A stretch of 64,000 nt of DNA from Nakamurella panacisegetis (GTDB lineage Bacteria; Actinomycetota; Actinomycetes; Mycobacteriales; Nakamurellaceae). This document shows, piece after piece, positions 1 to 9,102 of this stretch; position 1 is the first letter of the stretch; each line of letters begins with the position of its first letter. Position numbers and translations under genes: made by a program. The stretch lies in NCBI RefSeq assembly GCF_900104535.1, contig NZ_LT629710.1, forward strand, positions 2,914,001 through 2,978,000, read 5' to 3'. Under the pieces are notes generated by a model. That model worked only from the letters and a program-made list of their open reading frames with translations, was not told where the DNA came from and made no database searches.

Positions 1-260
1 CGCTCCCCGATCAGGGTGCCCTCGGCCATCACCAGCCCGATGGTGCCCGGTTGCGGTTCGTCCGGCAGTTCTTCCCGCACGCGGAAGACCGTGGTCACCG
101 GTAGGAGCCCGGGCACGCTGGCCACCCGGACCGCGATGACGAGGAACTTGACCCACTCGAGGGTGTTCTCCGGCCACCGCCCCGACACCACGAAACCGCT
201 CAACGCCCCCGCCGACTCCAGCGCGGACACCTGCACCGCGCGGGCCGATGATTCGCTCAT
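1..260 (-). CDS. Hypothetical protein, C-terminal part cut off by window edge
   Basis: Reading the minus strand from the ATG at 260 gives 86 codons without a stop before the edge: MSESSARAVQVSALESAGAL and onward, with a hydrophobic stretch around WVKFLVIAVRVASVPGLLPV. A strong ribosome binding site, GGAGG (267-271), lies 6 bases before the ATG, which supports both the gene and its start. The gene is divergent from pcrA, with about 240 bp of shared upstream DNA. I do not recognise the family. It is short and incomplete, so no function is offered. Confidence 0.6.
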   Translation of the reverse strand, partial: MSESSARAVQVSALESAGALSGFVVSGRWPENTLEWVKFLVIAVRVASVPGLLPVTTVFRVREELPDEPQPGTIGLVMAEGTLIGE

Positions 261-501
261 GGCCAACCTCCGTTCCTGCCCGAGGTATGGATCAGCCCGT
301 CGCCGAGCTGATCATGATGTTGATGGTGGGGCCACAGTGCACTGGCACACAAGGGGACCCGAGTGCCAGATTGGTCGCATTCCGGCGTCGAATCCGTGAT
401 GGTGACCGTGGGTCACGAGGACCGGGGGAGGTCCGGCTCCGGGTTCCGGCCGGCGGCGTCGGCGTCGGCCGTCGGTGTGGGCCGGTAGTTTGGATATCGA
501 T

Positions 502-3072
502 ATGGACAGACTGTTCGACCTACCGTCAGAAGCGCCGTCAGACGCGTCGGCCACCTCTCCCGGGCGTGGGGCTGCCTCGTCGACGGGGCCGAAGCTGACC
601 CCGCAGCAGCGGTTGATCGAACAGGCGCGACAGCAGGCGGAGGCATCGCGGGAGCGAGCGGCAAAGGCTCGCCACCAGGAGGCCGAGGCGCTGCTGGACG
701 GTCTGAACCCTCAGCAACGGGCCGCCGTCGAGCACCGCGGCGCGCCGCTGTTGGTGGTCGCCGGTGCCGGATCCGGCAAGACCAGGGTGTTGACCCGGCG
801 GATCGCCTATCTCCTGGCCGCCGGCGGGGCACACCCCGGGGAGATCCTGGCCATCACCTTCACCAACAAGGCCGCCGCCGAGATGCGGGACCGGGTCGCC
901 GAGATGATCGGCGCTCGGTCGCGGGCGATGTGGGTGTCCACCTTCCACTCCATGTGCGTGCGGATCCTGCGCGCCGAGGCGGCGCACCTGGGCGTGCGCT
1001 CCAGCTTCACCATCTACGACTCGGCCGACTCCCAGCGTCTGGTGCAGATGGTCGCCTCCGACCTCAACATCGACACCAAGAAGGTGTCGGCCCGGACGTT
1101 GGCCGGGGCCATCTCCAACCTCAAGAACGAACTCGTCGACCCGGTCGAGGCCACCGACAAGGCCGATTCGGATCTGGAGAAGATGGTCGCCGAGGTCTAC
1201 ACGAACTATCAGGTTCGGTTGCGGGCGGCGTCGGCCTTCGATTTCGACGACCTGATCATGGAAACGGTATCCCTGCTGCAACGGTTGCCGGCCGTGGCCG
1301 AACACTACCGGCGCCGTTTCCGGCACGTGCTGGTCGACGAATACCAGGACACGAACCACGCCCAGTACATGCTGGTGCGCGAACTGGTCGGCGGAGAGAT
1401 CCGTGAGACCTGGAGCGACGACGGGGTTCTCGTGCACGAACCGGTGTCGGACATCCCGATGGCCGAGCTGGTCGTGGTCGGCGACGCCGATCAGTCGATC
1501 TACGCCTTCCGCGGGGCCTCGATCCGGAACATCACCGAATTCGAACGGGACTATCCGAACGCCCGCACGATTCTGCTCGAGCAGAACTATCGCTCGACGC
1601 AGACCATTCTGTCCGCCGCGAACAAGGTGATCTCCCGCAATACCGAGCGTCGGGCCAAGAATCTGTGGACCGCGCAGGGCAACGGGCAGCTCATCGTCGG
1701 ATACGTCGGGGACAACGAGTACGAGGAAGCGCAGTTCATCGGCAAGGAGATCGACCGGCTGGTCGACGACTCCGAGATCCGGTTCGGCGACGTCGCGATC
1801 TTCTACCGGACCAACTCGGCGTCCCGGGCCATTGAGGACGTGTTCGTCCGGACCGGAATGCCGTACCGGATCGTCGGCGGGGTCCGGTTCTACGAGCGCC
1901 GCGAGGTCCGCGACGCTCTGGCCTATCTCCGGGCGATCGCCAATCCGGACGACGAGGTGTCGCTCCGGCGCATCCTGAACACCCCGAAGCGCGGCATCGG
2001 CGACCGGGCCGAGGCGACGGTCGTGGTGTTCGCCGAACAGGAACGGATCGCGTTCGCCGACGCTCTGGTCCGCGTGGCCGAGATGCCGATGATGGCCACC
2101 CGATCGGCCAAGTCCGTGGCTGCGTTCAACGACCTGATGAGCGGCCTGAGGGCGCTCGTGGCCGGCGGCGCCGAGCCGGCCGAGGTCCTGACGGCGGTTC
2201 TGGACCAGACCGGGTACCGCGCCGAGCTCGAAGCGTCACAGGATCCGCAGGACTTCTCCCGGATGGAGAACCTGGACCAGCTGGTCACGGTGCTCCGGGA
2301 GAACGCGGAGTTGCTGCTGGGTGGCGGCGGAGCGGTCATCGCCGGCGACACCGACGCGCCCGCGACCCCGCCGCCGGCGCCGGGAAATGAACTGCTGGCC
2401 GCGGTATTGGAGCAGATCTCGCTGGTGGCCGACGCCGACTCGATCCCCGATTCCGCCGAGGGCGTGGTCACCCTGATGACGCTGCACACGGCCAAGGGCC
2501 TGGAGTTCCCGGTCGTCTTCCTGACCGGGTTGGAGGACGGGATCTTCCCGCACCAACGGGCCTTCTCCGACGATCGGGAGCTCGCCGAGGAGCGGCGCCT
2601 GGCCTATGTCGGCATCACTCGGGCCCGCGAGCGGCTGTACCTGTCGCGTGCGGTTACCCGCTCGGCCTGGGGGCAGGCGAACTCCTATCCGGCGTCCCGG
2701 TTCCTCGACGACATTCCGGAGGAGCTGATCGACTGGCGCCGGTTGGCGCCGGCGCGGGAGCCCTACGTCTCCGGTTCGGCCGACTACCGGTCGTCCAACT
2801 GGGGTTCCGGTGGCTCCAGCAACTATTCCGGATACAGCTCGCGATCGGCGCCGGTGTCGGCGTCCCGGTTCGGGCAGATCGGTGGTGCCCGCGCCGCACG
2901 GCCGCCGCTGGTGCTGGCGGTCGGCGATCGGGTCAACCACGACAAGTACGGTCTGGGCAAGGTGACCGCGGTGTCCGGGACGGGCCCGACCGCCACGGCG
3001 ACCATCGACTTCGGTACGGCCGGGACCATCCGCCTCATGCTGATCGGCGGCGTCCCGATGACGAAGCTGTAG
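502..3072 (+). CDS. pcrA: ATP-dependent 3'-5' DNA helicase PcrA/UvrD1
   Basis: Superfamily 1A helicase that unwinds duplex DNA in nucleotide excision repair and removes protein blocks from DNA. The 856-residue protein has Walker A GAGSGKT at residues 88-94, the TFTNKAAAEM block, the Walker B-like DEYQDTNH, GDADQSIYAFRGA, QNYRS, the TLHTAKGLEFPVVF block and VGITRAR. The C-terminal tail ends in a Tudor-like segment (VGDRVNHDKYGLGKV...) typical of actinobacterial UvrD1, where it contacts RNA polymerase or Ku. The ATG at 502 (MDRLFDLP) is preferred because that N-terminus is usual in the family; a GTG at 475 is also open. A long Ala/Gln/Glu-rich N-terminal extension precedes the helicase core. 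Its position just before the sucCD block matches Mycobacterium. Confidence 0.97.
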   Translation: MDRLFDLPSEAPSDASATSPGRGAASSTGPKLTPQQRLIEQARQQAEASRERAAKARHQEAEALLDGLNPQQRAAVEHRGAPLLVVAGAGSGKTRVLTRRIAYLLAAGGAHPGEILAITFTNKAAAEMRDRVAEMIGARSRAMWVSTFHSMCVRILRAEAAHLGVRSSFTIYDSADSQRLVQMVASDLNIDTKKVSARTLAGAISNLKNELVDPVEATDKADSDLEKMVAEVYTNYQVRLRAASAFDFDDLIMETVSLLQRLPAVAEHYRRRFRHVLVDEYQDTNHAQYMLVRELVGGEIRETWSDDGVLVHEPVSDIPMAELVVVGDADQSIYAFRGASIRNITEFERDYPNARTILLEQNYRSTQTILSAANKVISRNTERRAKNLWTAQGNGQLIVGYVGDNEYEEAQFIGKEIDRLVDDSEIRFGDVAIFYRTNSASRAIEDVFVRTGMPYRIVGGVRFYERREVRDALAYLRAIANPDDEVSLRRILNTPKRGIGDRAEATVVVFAEQERIAFADALVRVAEMPMMATRSAKSVAAFNDLMSGLRALVAGGAEPAEVLTAVLDQTGYRAELEASQDPQDFSRMENLDQLVTVLRENAELLLGGGGAVIAGDTDAPATPPPAPGNELLAAVLEQISLVADADSIPDSAEGVVTLMTLHTAKGLEFPVVFLTGLEDGIFPHQRAFSDDRELAEERRLAYVGITRARERLYLSRAVTRSAWGQANSYPASRFLDDIPEELIDWRRLAPAREPYVSGSADYRSSNWGSGGSSNYSGYSSRSAPVSASRFGQIGGARAARPPLVLAVGDRVNHDKYGLGKVTAVSGTGPTATATIDFGTAGTIRLMLIGGVPMTKL

Positions 3073-3085
3073 GCCGCACCGGAGA

Positions 3086-3715
3086 TCAGGCGACCCCGGC
3101 CGGCCGGAACTGGATGCTGACCCGCGGGCCGACCGGCCGGGCCGTCTTCGGGATGGCGTGCTCCCATGTCCGCTGGCAGGACCCACCCATGACGACGAGA
3201 TCGCCGTGGCCCACAGGGATCCGCAGGCTCTCACCGCCCGATCGCGGCCGGAGCATCAACGGGCGGTCGGCACCGACGGACAGGATCGCGACCATGGTGT
3301 CGGAATGGGATCCCCGGCCGATCGTGTCCCCGTGCCAGGCCACACTGTCGCGCCCGTCCCGGTACAGGCACAGCCCGGCCGTCAGGAACGGCTCGTGCAG
3401 TTCGGGCCGGTAGTGGTCGGTGAGCATCTGTCGGGCCTGGGCCAGGATCGGGTGCGGGAGCGGAGCGTCCGGCCCGTACCAGCGCAAGAGCCGGGGGACG
3501 TCGACCACACGGTCGTACATCGGGCGCTTCTCGGCCCGCCACGGCACCTCGTCGAGCAGCGTCTGCAGCACCGGATCGGATCCGCTCAGCCAGCCCGGAA
3601 GCCGGTCGACCCAGGCGCCGTCGGTCAGATCGGTCCGCTCGATCCGGCCGGCCAGGTCGCACAGGGCCGGTACCTCGTCGACGTCGAACATCGACGGTTG
3701 ATAGGACGTCGTCAT
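3086..3715 (-). CDS. AlkB-like Fe(II)/2-oxoglutarate-dependent dioxygenase
   Basis: A 209-residue protein of the AlkB family, which removes alkyl groups from DNA or RNA bases by oxidation. The iron ligands are visible: the HxD motif at His128 and Asp130 (WHGD), and the distal His186 (WEHAIPK). The 2-oxoglutarate pair Arg198-x5-Arg204 (GPRVSIQFR) follows. The core MVAILSVGADRPLMLRPR strand pattern fits alpha-ketoglutarate-dependent dioxygenase AlkB of the plant/bacterial ALKBH2-3-like branch. It converges on pcrA with only 13 bp between the stops, so two DNA repair genes lie end to end. The start at 3715 (MTTSYQPSMFD) is the longest sensible one. Whether the substrate is DNA or RNA cannot be read from the sequence. 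Confidence 0.9.
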   Translation of the reverse strand: MTTSYQPSMFDVDEVPALCDLAGRIERTDLTDGAWVDRLPGWLSGSDPVLQTLLDEVPWRAEKRPMYDRVVDVPRLLRWYGPDAPLPHPILAQARQMLTDHYRPELHEPFLTAGLCLYRDGRDSVAWHGDTIGRGSHSDTMVAILSVGADRPLMLRPRSGGESLRIPVGHGDLVVMGGSCQRTWEHAIPKTARPVGPRVSIQFRPAGVA

Positions 3716-3783
3716 GCACTCATGTTACGCGTCATTCGAACACGTGTGCTGTTTGTTCAGTGCGCGGGTCGTGGGCTGACGAC

Positions 3784-4296
3784 TCAGAGGCTGCGGGTGA
3801 GGTAGATCAGGTCGCTGTCCTGCGGTCCTGGTGCGGTGTGGTGGCGGTGGAATCCCAACTTGTCCAGCACCCGCAGGGACGCGGTGTTCCAATCCCCGAC
3901 GGTGGACCAGAGCCGGCGACGTCCCGTGGCCTTCGCAGCCTCGACCATGGCCCGGGCCGCCTCCGTCGCGTACCCGCAGCCGTGCTCGCGCGAGAGCAGC
4001 TCGTAGGCGAGCTCCGGCTCATCCAGGCTCGCCCGGCCGACCAGAAGCCCGCAGTAGCCGAGCATGTCGGTGTCCCCGTGCCGGCGTAGGGCCAGGAATC
4101 CGATGCCGCTGGCCGCTGCCCCGTCCGCCATCTGTGCGATCTTCAGCCGTGCCGCCGCGACATCGGTGCCGTGGCCGCGGGCCCCCGGACCCCGCTCGAC
4201 GATCAACTCGACGTAACGGTCGGCGTCGGTCAGCCGCATCGGTTCGAGCAGCAGCCGCTCCGTTTCGAGCCGCGCCGCCATGGGTTGATAGTCCAC
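3784..4296 (-). CDS. GNAT family N-acetyltransferase (RimJ/RimL type)
   Basis: A 170-residue acetyltransferase with the typical start of the RimJ/RimL-like branch, LETERLLLEPMRLTDADRYVEL. The acetyl-CoA binding region follows: ELLSREHGCGYATEAARAM, and then STVGDWNTASLRVLDKLGF. These are the Q/R-x-x-G-x-G/A loop and the N..S/N motif of GNAT_3 proteins that acetylate protein N-termini or small amines. The substrate is unknown. The start is GTG at 4296; an in-frame ATG at 4281 gives MAARLETERL. It lies 20 bp before the SnoaL-like gene in gene order and points the same way, so they may share a transcript. Confidence 0.9.
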   Translation of the reverse strand: MDYQPMAARLETERLLLEPMRLTDADRYVELIVERGPGARGHGTDVAAARLKIAQMADGAAASGIGFLALRRHGDTDMLGYCGLLVGRASLDEPELAYELLSREHGCGYATEAARAMVEAAKATGRRRLWSTVGDWNTASLRVLDKLGFHRHHTAPGPQDSDLIYLTRSL

Positions 4297-4315
4297 GATG
4301 CCCAGTCTGGCCGAG

Positions 4316-4714
4316 TCAGCCCGGGAGATAGTGGTCGTAGTTGTCCTGGGAGGCTACGCGGCCGTCACGGATCTGCAGGAAGATCGCGACCCGGGCCCGA
4401 ATGCGGGTCCCGGTTGGCGCGTCCGGGAAGTCCACCCGCAACGTCGCGCTCCAGTTCACCTCCAGGATCACCCGGTCCCCGTCGACGGCCTCGGTGGCGA
4501 TCTGGAACACCTGATCGGCCACCACCTCCCGGCCCTGCTCGGCCGCCTGCAGCACCTCCGGCAGGTTGCGGCTGGCGCCCTGCGGGGACATCGGGTTGGG
4601 CCACTCCCGCTGCACGAAATCGGTGGTGAGGTGACGCCGCAACTCCGCCGTGGTCCCGGATTCCACTGCGTTGAGGTAGGACCGGGCGACAGCGAGGGTC
4701 TCGGCGCGCGTCAT
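4316..4714 (-). CDS. SnoaL-like / NTF2-fold protein
   Basis: A 132-residue protein of the nuclear transport factor 2 fold, built as one small alpha+beta cone that serves either as a hydrolase/isomerase or as a binding protein. It starts MTRAETLAVARSYLNAVESG and contains HLTTDFVQREWPN and DGRVASQDNYDHYLPG, the usual SnoaL_2-like layout of N-terminal helices followed by a curved sheet. The ATG at 4714 begins the homologous part; longer in-frame readings run into unrelated sequence. The flotillin-like remnant lies directly upstream on the same strand and its open frame runs across this gene out of frame. No substrate can be inferred. Confidence 0.8.
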   Translation of the reverse strand: MTRAETLAVARSYLNAVESGTTAELRRHLTTDFVQREWPNPMSPQGASRNLPEVLQAAEQGREVVADQVFQIATEAVDGDRVILEVNWSATLRVDFPDAPTGTRIRARVAIFLQIRDGRVASQDNYDHYLPG

Positions 4715-4775
4715 GGCCGTCACTGTAGAAGGGGACCCACTTGACCGGCACGGCCGTGAGGGCCGGCCCGGAGTG

Positions 4776-5354
4776 GAGTCGGGGCTTGAGGGCATCGAGA
4801 ATGGACAGGCCCTGTCCCACGATGCCGGTCACCATCTCGGACACACCCTCGGCCCCGTTCATGATGGTCAGGTTCGACTCGGCGATGCCACGAGCGGCCG
4901 CCTCGACCAGCGACGGCAGCACCTCGATCAGGTGGTTGGCCGCGATGAGTTCCTGATTGCCGCCGTCCAGCGACGCGGCCCGGACGGTGTTGGCCGCGGC
5001 CTGTGTCCGGCGGCGATAGGCCTCGGCGTCGGCCGGCCGACGTACCTCGGCCTCCAGCCGCTGGACCGCGAGGTCGGCCTGGCGCCGGGCCAGAGCCGTC
5101 TGCTGCTCGATGACGTTCTGCGTGGCCTGGGCCTGCGCCAGCGGGCCGGCCTGGGCGGCATGGGCCTTGGCGCGGTCGGTCTCGGCGATGAAGCCCGCTC
5201 GCTTGATCTCGGTGTCGCGTTCGTACTCGGCCTTGAGCGCGGCCGCCTGCTGCTCGGGCTCGGCTGCCTCCTGGTCGGCCCGGGCGGCCGCGATCCTGGC
5301 CTGGCGGGCCACGGCCGCGGCGTGGGCGGCCGAGCAGAATCTGTGTCTGGTGGA
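4776..5354 (-). pseudogene. Remnant of a flotillin-like gene (5'-truncated)
   Basis: The minus-strand frame from 5312 encodes about 180 residues that look like the C-terminal coiled-coil half of flotillin: EYERDTEIKRAGFIAETDRA, an Ala/Glu-rich repeat region with EAEVRRPADAEAYRRRTQAA, then LIEVLPSLVEAAARGIAESN and EGVSEMVTGIVGQGLSILDA. The N-terminal membrane anchor and the SPFH domain, roughly 300 residues in intact flotillins, are missing, and a stop codon closes the frame at 5355-5357. After residue 179 the frame has no proper end and runs on through the SnoaL-like gene. This fits a gene that lost its 5' part and its own stop. A short functional coiled-coil protein from the GTG at 5312 cannot be excluded. 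Confidence 0.6.
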
Positions 5355-5398
5355 TCACACGCTCGCGGCCGGCCGGAAACCGGTGACGCGCAATGAAC

Positions 5399-5839
5399 TC
5401 AGTTCTGCGCCGCCGGCCGGCTGTACCAGAGCCACAACAGCCCGAGCACCGGGAGCAGGACCGGGAAATAGCCGTACCCGCTGCCGAAACGCGACCACAC
5501 GGTGTCGTGTGGGAAGGCGGCGCGGTCGATCAGCGACGCGGTGCCGATCACCAGCACGCCGACCATCTCCGTGCCGCACGCGGCCCAGGCCAGTCGCCGC
5601 GACCACGCCCGCTCGCTGAGAAGACCGACCGCCGCGCCGATGTAGATGATTCCGGAGCACAACGAGAGCACGTAGGCCAATGGGGCCGAGTGGAATGTGG
5701 TGCTCACCTGGACGATCCCGCGCGACGTCGCGGCCAGTGCGAAGATCGCGTACAGGGCGATCAGGATCCGCCGCGGACCGGTCGGCGGGGGCTCGTTCTC
5801 CGTCCGGTCCACCGGAGGCGGCTGCTCTGGCTCAGCCAA
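5399..5839 (-). CDS. Small integral membrane protein, four predicted helices
   Basis: A 146-residue protein with a proline-rich cytoplasmic N-terminus followed by about four hydrophobic helices: ILIALYAIFALAATSRGIVQ, the APLAYVLSLCSGIIYIGAAV segment, a third around MVGVLVIGTASLI and a fourth, PVLLPVLGLLWLW. Similar proteins of unknown function lie near pcrA/sucCD in other actinobacteria, as far as I recall. The start is TTG at 5839, which overlaps the stop of the upstream membrane gene by 8 bases, so the two are probably translationally coupled and may form a pair in the membrane. No catalytic motif is seen. Confidence 0.75.
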   Translation of the reverse strand: MAEPEQPPPVDRTENEPPPTGPRRILIALYAIFALAATSRGIVQVSTTFHSAPLAYVLSLCSGIIYIGAAVGLLSERAWSRRLAWAACGTEMVGVLVIGTASLIDRAAFPHDTVWSRFGSGYGYFPVLLPVLGLLWLWYSRPAAQN

Positions 5840-6194
5840 GATCCGACCGCCAGATCTGCAGGAGCCGCAACGTCATCACGCCGACCACGACGGCCGTGAC
5901 GCCCAGGGTGGTCGAGCCCCAACGGGTGCGTTCGAGCCGAGCCAGGTAGAACCCCAGCGGCAGAGGGAACAGGATCCCGACCGCGTATGCCACGTAGGTG
6001 ACCGGTTCGGCCAGATGGGCGCCGCCGAGACGAGCGAGGCCGACCGCCGTCTGCACCACCAGGGCCACTTCGAGTGCGATGGCGGCGATCATCAGCGCGT
6101 CGTCGGTGGGCCGGTTCCGGCGCGCCTGCACTCCGCACCAGATGCCCAGCAGCAGTCCCGCGCCGACCAGGCTGTAGGCCAGTGCGTCGATCAT
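5832..6194 (-). CDS. Small integral membrane protein, four predicted helices
   Basis: A 120-residue, almost entirely hydrophobic protein: MIDALAYSLVGAGLLLGIWC, ALMIAAIALEVALVVQTAVG, AEPVTYVAYAVGILFPLPLG and TTLGVTAVVVGVMTLRLLQI. The ATG at 6194 is chosen because the residues before it in the longer open frame are not conserved-looking and because GAAAGG lies just upstream. The gene overlaps the next membrane gene by 8 bases. It is divergent from the large membrane protein gene at 6371, with about 175 bp of shared upstream DNA. I do not recognise the family. A partnership with the 146-residue protein is suggested by the overlap only. Confidence 0.75.
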   Translation of the reverse strand: MIDALAYSLVGAGLLLGIWCGVQARRNRPTDDALMIAAIALEVALVVQTAVGLARLGGAHLAEPVTYVAYAVGILFPLPLGFYLARLERTRWGSTTLGVTAVVVGVMTLRLLQIWRSDLG

Positions 6195-6370
6195 CGGGAA
6201 GCGGGCCTTTCGTGGGCGCGTCGAGGAAGGTGTGGTGCAGTCGGTCCGCGAGAAGACGGGGCGGACGTCGATGTCACGGGCGGGGCATGGTGACGGTAAC
6301 CGATTCTCCCGGCCCGACGTTGCTACGGTCATGGATGTGAATTGCGCCCGGATGTATCGCGTCAAGGTCC

Positions 6371-8485
6371 GTGGGGGTCAGGGATGGTGACGGCGATGAG
6401 GTCGGACGCTGGCCGGGCCCCCCGGGCGACCCACCACGGCGGTCGCGCGTGAGCGGGGGTCGGACGGCGGTCGTGCTCCAGCGCGCCGGTCGCTCCCTCC
6501 CGGTCGGGTTGGCCGCTCTGCTGCTTGTCGGCGCCCTGTTGATCGGAGCGGGCGGCCTGATCGGCGTGGCCACTCCGTTCGACCACTCCGCTCTGGGGTC
6601 GGCGTCCGGCGCGGTCTGGATCGTCCTGCTCCCGGCGGTGCTGGCGCTTTCCGTCTCCGCGGTGCGGCCGGAGATCGGGCTGGCCGTCACGTGTGGGGCG
6701 GGCATCGTCGCGCTCGCCCGGACCGTGTCCGACCTGGGCCTGCTCACCAGTCCCAACACGGCGATCCGGCCCGAGTTCTTCTATGAACTCACCGACCGGG
6801 CCCAGCCGTTCTCGGCCGGGCCCGGGGCCGCGGTCGTGGTGGTCGGCGATGTCGTGATGGTGGTGGCGGGGGTACTCGCGGCGCGGCGGGTCGCGGCCAG
6901 CCTGTCGTTCCGGACCGAGCGGATCTTCGACGTCCACCTGATCGAGGTCGATGACACCGGATCCGGCGCCGAACTGCTGGTCGAGGCACTCGAGGAGTCC
7001 GACGCGGTCCGGGCCGACGAGCCGGAATCGATGATCGACGGAGGGCCTCGGCGGAACAACTGGCTCATCCTGGCCGGATTCCTGGGCACGCTGGCCGTGC
7101 TGGCCGCTTCCCTTGGGCTGCCGTACACCGGCGGTTATCTGCTGGCGCGGTACATCCCGCCGGAGATCGGGATGCTCGGGCTCGGGGCGGCTCTGGTACT
7201 CGCTCTGGTCGCCGCGGTTGCCGTGCTGACCGCGGCGGTGCTCCCGCGCGCGGTGGCTCTCGGCCTGCTCGGCGGCGTGGCCGTCGGCGCCTCGATTCCC
7301 TTTCTGACGGCCGTACTGGTCAGCATCACCGACGCGCCGGTCAAGCTGAATCCGATCGTGGCGCTGGGGATCCTGGGCGTCGTCGTACTCGCGGCCTCCG
7401 GTGCGCTGTCCAGAGTGGTGCTGGTCCAGGACGACTACTCCGAGCCGAGCCGGGCGTCGGTGCGGTGGTTGAACCTGTCCGGGGCCGTTCTCAGTCTGGC
7501 CGTCGCCGGCGCCGCAGTGGGGGGCTGGCGGCTCCCGCAGCTGCGGTACAGCGGCGGCGCGGTGCCCACGACGTCGGGGACCGGCGTCGCGCTGTCGGCG
7601 CCGCAGTCGGCCCCCTACCTCGTCGCGGCGATCATCCCGGCGATCGCCGGAGTGCTCTGGTTGGTGCCGATCGCCGCGCGCTCCGGACGGGCGCTGGCCG
7701 CGATCGGCTGGGTCGCTCTCGTCGTCGCCGTGGCCCAATCGACGTACGTGCTGAGCGAACTGATCGCCAGCGCGTCGGTGTTCGTCGCCAACAGCCCGTT
7801 CGCCGTCCCGCGCTGGTCGGCCGGCCCGGGGCTCTGGTGGGGCGTCGCCGGCATCGGCCTCGGACTGGCCACGTGCGCCATCGCCGCATTGGCCAGCCGC
7901 CAGGCCGCGGACGCGTCGCCGCTGGTCGCCGAGGAGGCGTCGTTGTCGAGGGCCCGGTCGATCGGCACGGTGGTCGCCGTCGTGCTGACCGTTGTCGTGG
8001 TGGTGGTTCTCTCGATGCCGGTGTACTCCACCCAACAGCTCGACTCGGCCACCCTGCTCGACGGCTACCAGGCGAATTCCTGGGGTGTGCTGACCCTGGC
8101 CGCGGCGATGATCGCGGCGGCCTGGGCGGCCGGCCGGTCACAGCGGACGGCGGGAGCGGTCAGCTACGCCCTGGCCGGTGGCGCCGTGCTGGCCGTGCGG
8201 TTGGTCATCCCGGCCGCGGTGCGCGCGCAGGACGGATTCACCGCCGGACCCGGTCTGATCGGGGGGTACATCACCATCGCCGCCTTCGCCGCGGCCGCCG
8301 TCGTCCTCGGCTTCAGTGCGGCGCGGATCCGTCATACCGATCCGGTCGCGTCGAAGCCGGTCCGTCCGGCGTCGGGCCGACGGCCGGTCGGCGGCCGCTC
8401 TGCCGCCGTTCGCCCGGCCGGCCCCAGCGGCAAGACCGCCGCCGGAGCATCATCAAAGGGCGAGAAGAAGGGACGACGACGATGA
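6371..8485 (+). CDS. Large multi-spanning membrane protein of unknown function
   Basis: About 704 residues with some 14 hydrophobic helices, starting with [20 protein letters not shown] and ending with [20 protein letters not shown], then a basic, Ala/Gly/Lys-rich cytoplasmic tail ([18 protein letters not shown]). A soluble loop of about 60 residues with [16 protein letters not shown] sits after the fourth helix. I see no transporter signature. The start is uncertain: GTG at 6371 gives a hydrophilic leader, and GTG at 6449 would also keep the whole membrane part. The last codons overlap the ATG of the B12-binding gene by four bases (ATGA), so the two proteins are made in a coupled way. Confidence 0.75.
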   Translation: MGVRDGDGDEVGRWPGPPGDPPRRSRVSGGRTAVVLQRAGRSLPVGLAALLLVGALLIGAGGLIGVATPFDHSALGSASGAVWIVLLPAVLALSVSAVRPEIGLAVTCGAGIVALARTVSDLGLLTSPNTAIRPEFFYELTDRAQPFSAGPGAAVVVVGDVVMVVAGVLAARRVAASLSFRTERIFDVHLIEVDDTGSGAELLVEALEESDAVRADEPESMIDGGPRRNNWLILAGFLGTLAVLAASLGLPYTGGYLLARYIPPEIGMLGLGAALVLALVAAVAVLTAAVLPRAVALGLLGGVAVGASIPFLTAVLVSITDAPVKLNPIVALGILGVVVLAASGALSRVVLVQDDYSEPSRASVRWLNLSGAVLSLAVAGAAVGGWRLPQLRYSGGAVPTTSGTGVALSAPQSAPYLVAAIIPAIAGVLWLVPIAARSGRALAAIGWVALVVAVAQSTYVLSELIASASVFVANSPFAVPRWSAGPGLWWGVAGIGLGLATCAIAALASRQAADASPLVAEEASLSRARSIGTVVAVVLTVVVVVVLSMPVYSTQQLDSATLLDGYQANSWGVLTLAAAMIAAAWAAGRSQRTAGAVSYALAGGAVLAVRLVIPAAVRAQDGFTAGPGLIGGYITIAAFAAAAVVLGFSAARIRHTDPVASKPVRPASGRRPVGGRSAAVRPAGPSGKTAAGASSKGEKKGRRR

Positions 8486-8892
8486 CCAGACCGATCCGGG
8501 TGGTGGTCGCGAAGGCCGGCCTCGACGGTCACGACCGCGGCGTCAAGGTGGTGGCACGGGCGCTTCGCGACGCCGGCATGGAGGTCATCTACACCGGGTT
8601 GCACCAGACGCCGGAGCAGATCGTCGCCGCCGCGTTGGCCGAAGATGCCGACGCGGTAGGTCTCTCGGTCCTCTCCGGAGCCCACATGACGCAGTTCAGG
8701 GCGGTGGTGAAGCTGTTGGCCGAGCAGGACGCCCAGGACATCGTGGTGTTCGGGGGCGGCATCATCCCGGCGGAGGACATCGCCGAACTCGCCGAACTCG
8801 GCGTGCACGGAATCTTCACCCCCGGAGCATCGACGACGGACATCGTCAGCTGGTTGCGCGAGAACGTCGCGGCTCGGCTGGAACAGGACTGA
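8482..8892 (+). CDS. icmB: Cobalamin-binding small subunit of an isobutyryl-CoA mutase type enzyme
   Basis: A 136-residue stand-alone B12-binding domain. The signature DGHDRG at residues 15-20 supplies the histidine that replaces the lower ligand of cobalamin, followed by SVLSGAH and the late GG motif in VVFGGGIIP. The opening [20 protein letters not shown] and the size match IcmB of streptomycetes, the small subunit that joins IcmA to interconvert isobutyryl-CoA and n-butyryl-CoA. In Streptomyces the same gene is, from memory, also between pcrA and sucCD. No large subunit gene lies in this window. A free C-terminal domain of methylmalonyl-CoA mutase is the other possible label. It is coupled by a 4-base overlap to the membrane gene before it. 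Confidence 0.88.
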   Translation: MTRPIRVVVAKAGLDGHDRGVKVVARALRDAGMEVIYTGLHQTPEQIVAAALAEDADAVGLSVLSGAHMTQFRAVVKLLAEQDAQDIVVFGGGIIPAEDIAELAELGVHGIFTPGASTTDIVSWLRENVAARLEQD

Positions 8893-9102
8893 ACCGCTCT
8901 GCCCGGTGCGGCCCACATCACCAGGTGGGATAGCTCACCAGGGCGGATGTGTCCGCGGCAAGGACGGGCCAGTAGGGTCACTTCACGGTCCACGACGCGC
9001 CCGGGAGACCGGTCACCGCGCCCGGATCCCAGCGCAGCCGCTGCTCAACACCCGCAGCCAAACACCCACGACTACACAATGTCGAGAAGTCGGGAGCAAG
9101 AC

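Noticed and set aside
4365-5312. A 315-codon minus-strand frame as one full gene
   Set aside because: Its first 180 codons look like flotillin, but the remainder is out of frame with the real SnoaL-like gene beneath it.
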